Below, piece by piece: positions 52,507-61,400 of a stretch of 64,000 bases of DNA. The position numbers were made by a program, and so were the translations under genes. The stretch comes from Streptomyces goshikiensis (GTDB lineage: Bacteria > Actinomycetota > Actinomycetes > Streptomycetales > Streptomycetaceae), in NCBI RefSeq assembly GCF_014650555.1, contig NZ_BMVE01000001.1, positions 310,001-374,000 of the forward strand, written 5' to 3'. Within the stretch, counting starts at the first letter, position 1, and every line of letters starts with the position of its first letter. The notes beneath the pieces were generated by a model. That model ran no database searches. It was not told the origin of the DNA and saw nothing but the letters and a program-made list of their open reading frames with translations.

Positions 52507-53156
52507 TGCCGTTCCGCGAGATCAACTCCAAAATGGTCGAGGCCCAGGTGATCCCGGGGCAGAAGATGTACAGCCAGCGCGGCGCGATGCTCGCGTACCG
52601 CGGCGAGGTCTCCTTCACCCCGAGCCTGACGGGCGGTCAGGGCGGGGTGATGGGCATGATCGGCCGCCGCGTGGCGAACGAGCAGACCCCGCTGATGAGC
52701 GTCGAGGGCAGCGGCACCGTGATGTTCGGCCACGGCGGCCACCACATCCAGGTGATCAACCTGACCGGCGAGACCCTCTACGTCGAGGCCGACCGGCTGC
52801 TCGCCTTCGACGGCACCCTCCAGCAGGGCACGATGTTCATGGGCTCGCAGGGCGGGGTCATGGGCATGGTGCGCGGCCAGGTGACCGGCCAGGGCCTGTT
52901 CACCACCACCCTCAAGGGCCACGGCTCGGTCGCCGTGATGGCCCACGGCGGGGTCATCGAACTCCCCATCACCCCCCAGCGCCCGGTGCACGTGGACCCG
53001 CAGGCGTACGTCGCCCACCACGGCGAGGTCCGCAACAAGCTCTCCGCCGCGCTCGGCTGGCGGGACATGGTGGGGCGCGGTTCGGGTGAGGCGTTCCAGC
53101 TGGAGCTGTCCGGCCAGGGCGCCGTGTACGTGCAGGCCTCGGAGGAGAAGCTGTGA
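52506..53156 (+). CDS. AIM24 family protein, copy 2
   Basis: A 216-aa protein whose start overlaps the previous stop (TGATG). The same fold signatures recur (KMYSQRGAMLAYRGEVSF; GGVMGMIGRRVANEQTPLMSVEGSGTVMFGHGGHHIQVINLTGETLYVEADRLL). GVMGM occurs twice. It is recognisably related to copies 1 and 3, so the three likely arose by duplication and may form a hetero-oligomer; that is inference. Confidence 0.88.
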   Translation: MPFREINSKMVEAQVIPGQKMYSQRGAMLAYRGEVSFTPSLTGGQGGVMGMIGRRVANEQTPLMSVEGSGTVMFGHGGHHIQVINLTGETLYVEADRLLAFDGTLQQGTMFMGSQGGVMGMVRGQVTGQGLFTTTLKGHGSVAVMAHGGVIELPITPQRPVHVDPQAYVAHHGEVRNKLSAALGWRDMVGRGSGEAFQLELSGQGAVYVQASEEKL

Positions 53157-53977
53157 ACTTTGGACCCGTGCCCGGTGGGCCTGGCGGCCCGACCGTGTTC
53201 GACCCGTACTCCCTGCCCTCCGACGACAACGTGAACGCGTACACCTTCTGCGTGGAGCTCAAGGGGAGCCAGTGGTTCCTGCAGAAGGGCAAGATGATCT
53301 CGTACTACGGGCGCATCGAGTTCAACGGCGTCGGCAACGGCCGCTTCGACCGGCTGCTGCGCACCAGCTTCCACTCGCCGCTGCACGCGAGCGACTGGGT
53401 GGTGGCCGAGGGGCAGGGCAAGATGCTGCTCGCCGACCGGGCCTTCGACGTGAACTCGTACGACCTGGACAACGGCAACCTGACCATCAGGTCGGGCAAC
53501 CTGCTCGCCTACCAGCCGACCCTGGCGCTGAAGCAGTCGATCGTCCCCGGCTTCCTCACGCTGATCGGAACCGGGAAGTTCGTGGCGGCGTCCAACGGGC
53601 CGGTGGTGTTCATGGAGCCGCCGCTGCGCGTGGACCCGCAGGCGCTGGTGGGCTGGGCCGACTGCCCCTCCCCCTGCCACCACTACGACCACGGCTACAT
53701 GTCGGGCGTGATGGGCGGCCTGCGCTCGCTCTCGGGCATCGGGGGCGCCTCGGGCGAGGAGCACCAGTTCGAGTTCGTGGGCGCGGGCACGGTGCTGCTC
53801 CAGTCCTCGGAGATGCTGATGGCGGAGCAGGCCGTCGGCGCCGTGGGGGCGGGCGCGGAGTCCGCCGGGGTCCCGGGGGCCGGGTACGGCGGCGGGCAGG
53901 GCGGGCCGCTGGGCCAGCTGGGTGTTCCGCGGATGCCCGGACAGCTGGGTGACATCCAGCGGCGGCTCGGCCTGTGA
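53153..53977 (+). CDS. AIM24 family protein, copy 3 with Gly/Pro-rich tail
   Basis: A 274-aa protein; the GTG start overlaps copy 2 by 4 nt. N-terminal GPVPGGPGGP precedes the beta-fold (FCVELKGSQWFLQKGKMISYYGRIEF; GKMLLADRAFDVNSYDLDNGNLTIRSGNLLAY). A DCPSPCHHYDHGYMSG segment (about 164-180) with two Cys and three His could bind metal. The last 45 residues are Gly/Ala/Pro-rich. It is the most diverged of the three. Confidence 0.86.
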   Translation: MNFGPVPGGPGGPTVFDPYSLPSDDNVNAYTFCVELKGSQWFLQKGKMISYYGRIEFNGVGNGRFDRLLRTSFHSPLHASDWVVAEGQGKMLLADRAFDVNSYDLDNGNLTIRSGNLLAYQPTLALKQSIVPGFLTLIGTGKFVAASNGPVVFMEPPLRVDPQALVGWADCPSPCHHYDHGYMSGVMGGLRSLSGIGGASGEEHQFEFVGAGTVLLQSSEMLMAEQAVGAVGAGAESAGVPGAGYGGGQGGPLGQLGVPRMPGQLGDIQRRLGL

Positions 53978-54047
53978 GCGCCCGTGGGCGACTTCCCAGA
54001 TCTTCCTATTTTTGTACGTAATTCAACTTCTTAGGTAGAGTTCATTC

Positions 54048-54533
54048 ATGGAGACCATGGAGACCGAGACGGCCACCCGCTGGCTGACCGACGCCGAACA
54101 GTGCGCCTGGCGCACCCACCTGGACGTCAGCAGACTGCTGATGCACCAGCTGGAAAAGGATCTCCAGCCCTTCGGACTCACCAACAACGACTACGAGATC
54201 CTCGTGAACCTGTCGGAGTCCGAGGGACTGCGGATGCGGATGAGCGACCTCGCGACGTCGACGCTGCAGTCCAAGAGCCGGCTGTCCCACCAGATCACCC
54301 GAATGGAGGCAGCGGGCCTCGTCCGCCGGATGAGCTGCGAGTCCGACCGCCGCGGTCTGTTCGCCGTCCTCACCGACGAGGGCATGGAGCTCATGCGGAA
54401 GGTCGCCCCGCACCACGTGGCGTCCGTCCGCAAGCACTTCATCGACCTGCTGTCCCCGCAGGCCCTCACGGCGCTCCGGGATTCGCTGGACCCGGTCGCC
54501 GACCACCTGCGCACCAACCGCGGCAAGGGCTGA
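54048..54533 (+). CDS. absC: MarR-type regulator, AbsC homologue
   Basis: A 161-aa protein. The winged helix is LRMRMSDLATSTLQSKSRLSHQITRMEAAGLVRRMSCESDRRGLFAVLTDEG (about 66-117). Its size and position between core genes and the meaB-thiolase-epimerase-scy group match S. coelicolor AbsC, reported as a pleiotropic regulator of antibiotic production under zinc limitation. The promoter region (53990-54047) is AT-rich compared with its surroundings (CCTATTTTTGTACGTAATTC). A second ATG at 54057 is possible. The homology call leans on recalled synteny. Confidence 0.72.
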   Translation: METMETETATRWLTDAEQCAWRTHLDVSRLLMHQLEKDLQPFGLTNNDYEILVNLSESEGLRMRMSDLATSTLQSKSRLSHQITRMEAAGLVRRMSCESDRRGLFAVLTDEGMELMRKVAPHHVASVRKHFIDLLSPQALTALRDSLDPVADHLRTNRGKG

Positions 54534-54643
54534 GGCGACCGCGCGCCGTCCGCGCGGCCGTCCCGGAGAATGAGCCGTATCGCTCACTCGCCGGTCACCC
54601 GCCGAGCAACCGTAAGCGCCTGGCCGGCCCGAGGAGGTCTGCC

Positions 54644-55234
54644 ATGCAGCGCAACACGTACATCTCGACGGCCGCGGCCGTGGTCCTGATGGTCGGGGGC
54701 CCGGTCGCGGCCGCCGCCGCGGCCACCTCCGGCGCGGCCGGAACCCCCTCCGCCGCCACGGCGGCGGTGCGCGCCGACGTCGACGCCACGGGGGCCGCCG
54801 AGGCGGCCGTGAAGCACTACCCCGGCACCGTCGTGTCCCTCGACAAGGACGGCGCGGTCTGGCACGTCGACGTGGTCGGCAAGAACGGCAAGCACGCGGA
54901 GCTGACCGTCGACACCCGCAGCGGCAAGGTCTTCACCGAGCACGCGGACGGCGACGACGACGACGGCGACAACGCCCAGGAGAAGAAGCAGCTGCTCGCC
55001 GCGAAGGTCAACGCACAGAAGGCGGTCAAGGCGGCCCTCGCCGCCCATCCCGGCCAGGTCCGGTCGGTGGACTGGGACGACGACGACAACGGCGGCGCCC
55101 GCTACTGGGACGTGGAGATCCAGCCCAAGGGCGGCGGCGCCACCAAACACGTCCACGTGGACGCCACGACGGGCAAGGCCACCGTGTCCTCGTCGGACTC
55201 GGACTCGGACGACGACAACGACAACGACTCCTGA
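54644..55234 (+). CDS. Secreted protein with two PepSY domains
   Basis: A 196-aa protein; ATG 54644 follows GAGGAGG. A signal peptide (about 1-27, ISTAAAVVLMVGGPVAAAAAA) is followed by two PepSY repeats: about 48-100 (GAAEAAVKHYPGTVVSLDKDGAVWHVDVVGKNGKHAELTVD) and about 118-180. Acidic Asp runs separate and end them (DGDDDDGDN; SDSDSDDDNDNDS). PepSY units typically inhibit or modulate extracellular proteases or bind the cell surface. No neighbour indicates a partner. Confidence 0.83.
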   Translation: MQRNTYISTAAAVVLMVGGPVAAAAAATSGAAGTPSAATAAVRADVDATGAAEAAVKHYPGTVVSLDKDGAVWHVDVVGKNGKHAELTVDTRSGKVFTEHADGDDDDGDNAQEKKQLLAAKVNAQKAVKAALAAHPGQVRSVDWDDDDNGGARYWDVEIQPKGGGATKHVHVDATTGKATVSSSDSDSDDDNDNDS

Positions 55235-55323
55235 CGAGAACGACGACTGAGCCTGCGCGACGGACCGGGCGACCCTAGACTGGCGAACGCCCGGAGTACC
55301 CCGATCTTCGAGGGAGTGGCGTC

Positions 55324-55398
55324 ATGGCCAAGCGCGGCAACAAGAAGCGAGCACGCAAGAAGAAGAAGGCGAACCACGGCAAGCGTCCCAACGCCTGA
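55324..55398 (+). CDS. Ribosomal protein bL37 (24 aa)
   Basis: Twenty-four codons from ATG 55324 to TGA, with GAGGGAG upstream. The peptide is extremely basic (MAKRGNKKRARKKKKANHGK, then RPNA) and closely resembles, as I remember it, the 24-aa mycobacterial large-subunit protein bL37. It is followed by a strong terminator, which supports a real monocistronic gene. It is so short that gene finders commonly miss it. Identification is from recalled sequence similarity. Confidence 0.8.
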   Translation: MAKRGNKKRARKKKKANHGKRPNA

Positions 55399-55438
55399 CC
55401 GCTGCGCCGTACGGCACCGCACGGAGCCGTACAGACAC

Positions 55439-55481
55439 GCGAGCGCCGTGCCCCGGGAAGGAACCGGGGCGCGGCGCTCGC
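55439..55481. terminator. Bidirectional terminator between bL37 and meaB
   Basis: GCGAGCGCCGTGCCCCGG (55439-55456) pairs with 55464-55481, with one G-T wobble and a 7-nt loop. It lies between convergent genes. Confidence 0.85.
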
Positions 55482-55498
55482 GTGCGTCCAGGAGCGGC

Positions 55499-56461
55499 TC
55501 AGGCCTCCGTCAGCGTCGCCAGCAGTGCGTCCGAGGCCGCGTACGGGTCCAGCTCCCCCGCCGCGACCCGCGCCGCCAGCGCGTCGAGGTGCGCGTCGCC
55601 GCTCAGATCGGCCATCCGCGCCCGCAGGGCCGTCACCGCGATGGTCTCCACCTCGCGCGCGGCCCGGGCCGCGCGGCGCTCGGCGAGCACCCCGCGCTCG
55701 TCCATCCACGCCCGGTGCTTCTCCAGCGCCTCGACCAGCTCGTCGATGCCCTGCCCGCGCGCCGCGACCGTCTTCACGATCGGCGGCCGCCAGTCGTGCC
55801 GGCCCCGGGCCTCGCCCAGGCCCAGCATGTGGTTCAGCTCCCGGGCGGTGGCGTCCGCGCCGTCCCGGTCCGCCTTGTTCACCACGTACACGTCGCCGAT
55901 CTCCAGGATGCCCGCCTTGGCGGCCTGGATCCCGTCGCCCATCCCGGGCGCCAGCAGCACCACCGAGGTGTCGGCCTGCGAGGCGATCTCGACCTCCGAC
56001 TGCCCGACGCCGACCGTCTCGACGAGGATCACCTCGCAGCCGGCCGCGTCCAGCACCCGGATCGCCTGCGGTGCGGCCCACGCGAGGCCGCCCAGGTGGC
56101 CGCGGGTGGCCATGGAGCGGATGTAGACCCCCGGGTCCGAGGCGTGGTCCGACATCCGCACCCGGTCGCCGAGGAGCGCGCCCCCGCTGAAGGGCGAGGA
56201 GGGGTCCACGGCCAGGACGCCGACGCGCTTGCCGGCCTTCCGGTACGCGGACACCAGCGCCGAGGTGGACGTGGACTTGCCCACGCCCGGGGAGCCCGTC
56301 AGGCCCACCACGTACGCCCCGCCGGTCAGCGGGGCCAGGGCCGCCATCACCTCGCGCAGTTGCGGGGACGCCCCCTCGACCAGTGAGATCAGCCGGGCCA
56401 CCGCCCGCGGCCGGCCCTCACGGGCCTGTGCCACCAGCGTGGGGACGTCCACCGTCGTCAT
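55499..56461 (-). CDS. meaB: MeaB-type G-protein chaperone of acyl-CoA mutases
   Basis: A 320-aa GTPase. Motifs: Walker A GLTGSPGVGKST (G59-K62), VDPSSPFSGGALLGDRVRM (about 86-103), the ETVGVGQSE switch (about 149-156) and NKAD (195-198). MeaB loads and protects adenosylcobalamin-dependent mutases, here plausibly IcmA/IcmB or methylmalonyl-CoA mutase. It follows the thiolase gene on the same strand by 11 bp. The epimerase gene is divergent from the thiolase, so these three genes form a methylmalonyl/acyl-CoA locus. Confidence 0.93.
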   Translation of the reverse strand: MTTVDVPTLVAQAREGRPRAVARLISLVEGASPQLREVMAALAPLTGGAYVVGLTGSPGVGKSTSTSALVSAYRKAGKRVGVLAVDPSSPFSGGALLGDRVRMSDHASDPGVYIRSMATRGHLGGLAWAAPQAIRVLDAAGCEVILVETVGVGQSEVEIASQADTSVVLLAPGMGDGIQAAKAGILEIGDVYVVNKADRDGADATARELNHMLGLGEARGRHDWRPPIVKTVAARGQGIDELVEALEKHRAWMDERGVLAERRAARAAREVETIAVTALRARMADLSGDAHLDALAARVAAGELDPYAASDALLATLTEA

Positions 56462-56472
56462 CCGAGCAGCAC

Positions 56473-57687
56473 CTACGCCTTCGCGCCGGAACCCGGGACG
56501 CGCACGATCAGCGCGTCACCCTGACCACCGCCGCCGCACAGGGCGGCCGCGCCGACCCCGCCGCCGCGGCGCTTGAGCTCCAGCGCCAGGTGCAGCACCA
56601 CGCGGGCGCCGGACATGCCGATGGGGTGCCCCAGGGCGATCGCGCCACCGTTGACGTTCACCTTTTCCGGGGACACGCCGAGGTCCTTGACGGACTGCAC
56701 GACGACCGCTGCGAAGGCCTCGTTGATCTCGACGAGGTCCAGGTCACCGACCTGGAGGCCGTCCTTCTCCAGGGCCGCCAGGATGGCGTTCGTCGGCTGC
56801 GGGTGCAGCGAGTTGTCCGGGCCGGCCACGTTGCCGTGGGCGCCGATCTCGGCGAGCCACTCCAGGCCCAGCTCCTCGGCCTTCGCCTTGCTCATCACGA
56901 CCACGGCGGCGGCGCCGTCGCTGATCTGCGAGGACGTACCGGCGGTGATGGTGCCGTCCTTGGTGAACGCCGGGCGGAGCTTGGCGAGGGACTCGACCGT
57001 GGTCTCAGGGCGGACGCCCTCGTCGTGCGCGAAGACGACCGGGTCGCCCTTGCGCTGCGGGACCTCGACCGGGGTGATCTCGGCGTCGAAGACGCCGTTC
57101 TTCTGCGCCGCGGCGGCCTTCTGGTGCGAGAGGGCCGAGAACTCGTCCTGCGGGGCGCGCTCGATGCCGAGGAGGGTGTTGTGGTGCTCGGTGGACAGCC
57201 CCATCGGGATGTTCTCGAACGCGTCGGTGAGACCGTCGTACGCCATGGCGTCGAGCATCTCGATGGCGCCGTACTTGTAGCCCTCGCGGGACTTCGGGAG
57301 CAGGTGCGGGGCGTTCGTCATGGACTCCTGGCCGCCGGCGACCACGATGTCGAACTCACCGGCGCGGATCAGCTGGTCGGCCAGCGCGATGGCGTCCAGG
57401 CCCGAGAGGCACACCTTGTTGACGGTGAGCGCGGGCACGTTCATGGGGATGCCGGCCTTGACGGCGGCCTGGCGGGCGGGGATCTGGCCCGCGCCGGCCT
57501 GGAGCACCTGGCCCATGATCACGTACTGGACCTGGTCGCCGGAGATCCCGGCCCGCTCCAGCGCGGACTTGATGGCGAAGCCGCCGAGGTCGGCGCCCGA
57601 GAAGGACTTCAGCGAGCCGAGCAGCCGCCCCATGGGCGTGCGGGCCCCTGCGACGATCACTGACGTGGTGTTGTTCGATCCGGACAT
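56473..57687 (-). CDS. Acetyl-CoA C-acetyltransferase (thiolase)
   Basis: A 404-aa enzyme. ATG 57687 ([21 protein letters not shown]) follows AAGGGG; the longer frame is unconserved. The nucleophile is C93 ([16 protein letters not shown]). The C-terminal active-site motifs [16 protein letters not shown] (histidine) and [13 protein letters not shown] (second cysteine) are intact. It makes or splits acetoacetyl-CoA, for fatty acid or branched-chain breakdown and precursor supply. Operon with meaB. Confidence 0.93.
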   Translation of the reverse strand: MSGSNNTTSVIVAGARTPMGRLLGSLKSFSGADLGGFAIKSALERAGISGDQVQYVIMGQVLQAGAGQIPARQAAVKAGIPMNVPALTVNKVCLSGLDAIALADQLIRAGEFDIVVAGGQESMTNAPHLLPKSREGYKYGAIEMLDAMAYDGLTDAFENIPMGLSTEHHNTLLGIERAPQDEFSALSHQKAAAAQKNGVFDAEITPVEVPQRKGDPVVFAHDEGVRPETTVESLAKLRPAFTKDGTITAGTSSQISDGAAAVVVMSKAKAEELGLEWLAEIGAHGNVAGPDNSLHPQPTNAILAALEKDGLQVGDLDLVEINEAFAAVVVQSVKDLGVSPEKVNVNGGAIALGHPIGMSGARVVLHLALELKRRGGGVGAAALCGGGGQGDALIVRVPGSGAKA

Positions 57688-57735
57688 GAGGCACAGCCCC
57701 TTGCAGATGAGGAGTGAACGAGGGTTTACCTGAAT

Positions 57736-57749
57736 GTACTGAGCGGTAC
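57736..57749. promoter_or_regulatory. GTAC dyad in the thiolase / epimerase divergent region
   Basis: GTACTGAGCGGTAC lies in the 137-bp divergent region. Its core TAC-N6-GTA resembles the TetR dyads at 29175 and 30716 (9 of 12 matches to the former), but the match is weak. Confidence 0.3.
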
Positions 57750-57824
57750 CCGCTCCGTCATCGGGCAGTCGGTGTGATCGCTGGCACGTTGCGTGACGAC
57801 CCTCCTCAGCGGTGCACTGGTCCC

Positions 57825-58253
57825 ATGCTGACAAGAATCGACCACATCGGGATCGCCTGCTTCGACCTGGACAAGACCGTCGAGTTCTACCGTGCCACCT
57901 ACGGGTTCGAGGTGTTCCACTCCGAGGTCAACGAGGAACAGGGCGTCCGCGAGGCCATGCTCAAGATCAACGAGACCTCCGACGGCGGGGCCTCGTACCT
58001 CCAGCTCCTGGAGCCCACCCGCGAGGACTCCGCAGTGGGCAAGTGGCTGGCCAAGAACGGGGAGGGGGTCCACCACATCGCCTTCGGCACCGAGGACGTC
58101 CAGGGCGACTCGGAGGCCATCCGGGGCAAGGGAGTCCGCGTCCTGTACGACCAGCCGCGCACCGGTTCCATGGGCTCTTCCATCACCTTCCTGCACCCCA
58201 AGGACTGCCACGGAGTCCTCACCGAACTGGTCACCTCCAACCCCGAGCACTGA
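57825..58253 (+). CDS. mce: Methylmalonyl-CoA epimerase
   Basis: A 142-aa VOC-fold enzyme interconverting (R)- and (S)-methylmalonyl-CoA. ATG 57825 begins [19 protein letters not shown]. The metal ligands H7, Q60, H84 and E134 have spacing close to the characterised enzyme. Divergent from thiolase-meaB, it supplies the correct stereoisomer for mutase or polyketide extension. Confidence 0.92.
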   Translation: MLTRIDHIGIACFDLDKTVEFYRATYGFEVFHSEVNEEQGVREAMLKINETSDGGASYLQLLEPTREDSAVGKWLAKNGEGVHHIAFGTEDVQGDSEAIRGKGVRVLYDQPRTGSMGSSITFLHPKDCHGVLTELVTSNPEH

Positions 58254-58444
58254 CGGACCACTGATGGCCCGATTCCCCGGCCGGTAGAGTGGCCGTGGCT
58301 CGGCCGGGGTTCGGTGCGGAGACGGGGTCGGGGCCTGTGGACCCTGCCCCCATCTGACACCATTCCCCCGGGGGCGTCGTTCAGCGGGCGAGCGATGCTC
58401 AATTGGGAGTGAGCTTGCGACCAGGGGACGGATGGGACCGCGCT

Positions 58445-61400
58445 GTGCGGGGCTACGAAAGCCAGGAGAGCCAACAGGCTGAAGCCGACCATCTCTCGCG
58501 CTTCGAGGCCGAGATGGAGCGGCTGAAGAAGGAGCGCGGGAAGGCCGTCCAGCACGCCGAGGACCTGGGCTACCAGGTCGAGGTGCTGCGCGCCAAGCTC
58601 CACGAGGTACGCCGCAGCCTGGCGTCCCGTCCCGCTTACGACAGCGCGGACATGGGCTACCAGGCGGAGCAGCTGCTCCGCAATGCCCAGATCCAGGCCG
58701 ACCAGATGCGCTCCGACGCCGAGCGCGAGCTGCGCGACGCCCGGGCGCAGACCCAGCGGATCCTCCAGGAGCACGCCGAACACCAGGCGCGCCTGCAGGC
58801 CGAGCTGCACAGCGAGGCCGTCAACCGGCGCCAGCGGCTGGACCAGGAGCTCAACGAGCGCCGCCAGACCGTCGAGGCGCACGTCAACGAGAACGTGGCG
58901 TGGGCCGAGCAGCTGCGCGCCCGCACCGAGGCGCAGGCGCGCCGGCTCATGGAGGAGTCCCGCGCCGAGTCCGAGCAGGCGCTGAACGCCGCCCGCTCCG
59001 AGGCCGCCCGGCTCGCCGAGGAGGCCCGCCGCCGGCTGACCTCCGACGCCGAGGCCGCCCGCGCCGAGGCCGAGAACACCCTGCTGCGCGCCCGCAAGGA
59101 GGCCGAGCGGCTGCTGACCGCCGCCTCCTCGCAGGCCCAGGAGGCCAGCGAGCACGCGGAGCGGCTGCGCTCCACCACCTCCGCCGAGGCCGAACAGACC
59201 CGGCAGCAGACCCTGGACCTCGGCCGGGTCGCCGAAGCCCGGGTCCAGGAGGCCGACGGGGCGCTGCGCACGGCCCGCGCCGAGGCGGAGAAGCTGCTCG
59301 CGGAGGCCAAGGAGAGCGCCGCCCGGCAGCTCACCTCGGTCGAGTCCGTCAACGAGCAGCGCACCCGGACCGCCAAGGAGCAGGTCGCCCGGCTGGTCGG
59401 CCAGGCCACCAAGGAGGCCGAGGCCCTCAAGGCGGAGGCCGAGCAGACCCTGGCCGACGCCCGCGCCGATGTGGAGCGGATGCGCACCGAGGCCGGCGAG
59501 CAGGCCCGTACCGCGGCCGCCGAGGACACCGCGGCGCAGCTGGCGAAGGCCGCCCGCACGGCGGAGGACGTACTGAACAAGGCCTCGGAGGACGCCCGGG
59601 CCACCACCCGCGCCGCGTCCGAGGAGGCCGAGCGGATCCGCCGCGAGGCCGAGACCGAGGCGGACCGCCTGCGCCTGCAGGCGGCGACCACGGCCGATGA
59701 GCTCAAGGGCGCCGCGAAGGACGACACCGAGGAGTACCGGGCCCGCACCGTCGAGCTCCAGGAGGAGGCCCGGCGGCTGCGCGGCGAGGCCGAGCAGCTG
59801 CGCGCCGAGGCCGTCGCCGAGGGCGAGCGGATCCGGGGCGAGGCCCGCCGCGAGGCGGTCCAGCAGATCGAGGAGGCGGCCCGGACCGCCGAGGAGCTGC
59901 TGGGCAAGGCCAAGTCCGACGCGGACGAACTGCGCGGCGGCGCCACCGCCGAGAGCGAGCGGGTGCGCGCCGAGGCCGTCGAGCGGGCCACCACCGTGCG
60001 CCGGCAGGCCGAGGAGACCCTGGAGCGGACCCGCGCCGAGGCCGAGCGGCTGCGCGCGGAGGCCGAGGAGCAGGCCGAGGCCGTACGGGCCGAGGCCGAC
60101 GAGACGGCGCGCGAGCGGCGCGAGCAGACCGACCGGGCGCTGGCCGCGAAGCGGGCGGAGGCCGACGAGGAACTCGTCCGCCTGCACACCGACGCCGAGG
60201 GCCGGCTGTCCACCGCCGAGCAGACGCTGCGCGACGCCCGCGCGGCGGCGGAGAACGTCCGCCGGGAGGCGAGCGAGGAGAACGACCGGCTGCGGGCCGA
60301 GTCGGCGGAGCGGATCCGCACCCTCCAGACGCAGTCGGAGGCGGAGGCCGACCAGCTGCGCACCGAGGCGGCGCAGGACGCCGGCCGGACGCGCGCGGAG
60401 GCCGAGCAGGTGGCCGTACGGCTGCGCGGCGAGGCCGAGGCCGAGGCGGAGCGGGTGCGTTCCGAGGCCCAGGAGACCGCGGACCGGCTGCGCGCGGAGG
60501 CGAAGGCCGCCGCCGAGCGGGTCGCCGCGGAGGCCGCCGAGGCGCTGACCGCCGCCCAGGAGGAGGCCGCCCGGCGCCGTCGCGAGGCCGAGGAGACCCT
60601 GGCCGCGGCCCGTACGGACGCGGGCAACGAGCGGGCCCAGGCCCGCGAGCAGAGCGAGGAACTGCTGGCGCAGGCCCGCAAGCGCTCCGAGGAGGCGCAG
60701 GCCGAGGCGGTCTGGCTGACCGAGGAGGCGGAGGGGCGCGCCTCGGAGCTGGTCGCGGCGGCGGAGACCACCGCCCAGCAGGTACGGGACTCCGTGGCCG
60801 GTCTGCACGAGCAGGCCGAGGAGGAGATCACCGGGCTGCGCAGTGCCGCCGAGCACGCGGCGGAGCGTACGACGACGGAGGCGGAGGCCGAGGCCGCCCG
60901 CGTCCGCGCGGACGCCTACGACGAGCGCGAGCGCGCCACCGAGGACGCCAACCGGATCCGCGGTGAGGCCCGCGCCGAGACGGACGCGGCGAAGGCACTG
61001 GCCGAGCGCACGGTCGGCGACGCGCTCGCCGAGGCGGAGCAGCTGCGCGGCGACACCGCGGAGTACGCGCAGCGGCTGCGCACCGAGGCGACGGACGCGC
61101 TGGCCGCGGCCGAGCGCGACGCGACCCGTACCCGGGCCGACGCCCGCGACGACGCGAACCGCATCCGGGGCGAGGCGGCGGAGTCCCTGGAGGCCTCCCG
61201 CACCGAGGGCGCCCGGATCGTCGCCGAGGCGACGGCGGAGGCCGAGCGCCTCACCGAGGAGACCCTCGCGGCGAACGCGGCGACGGCCACGGAGGCCGAG
61301 GCCGCGGCCGATGCCACCCGCGCCGAGGCGGCGGGCACGCTGGACGAGGCCCGCGCGGAGGCCAACCGGCTGCGCACCGAGGCCGCCGAGCAGGCGGACC

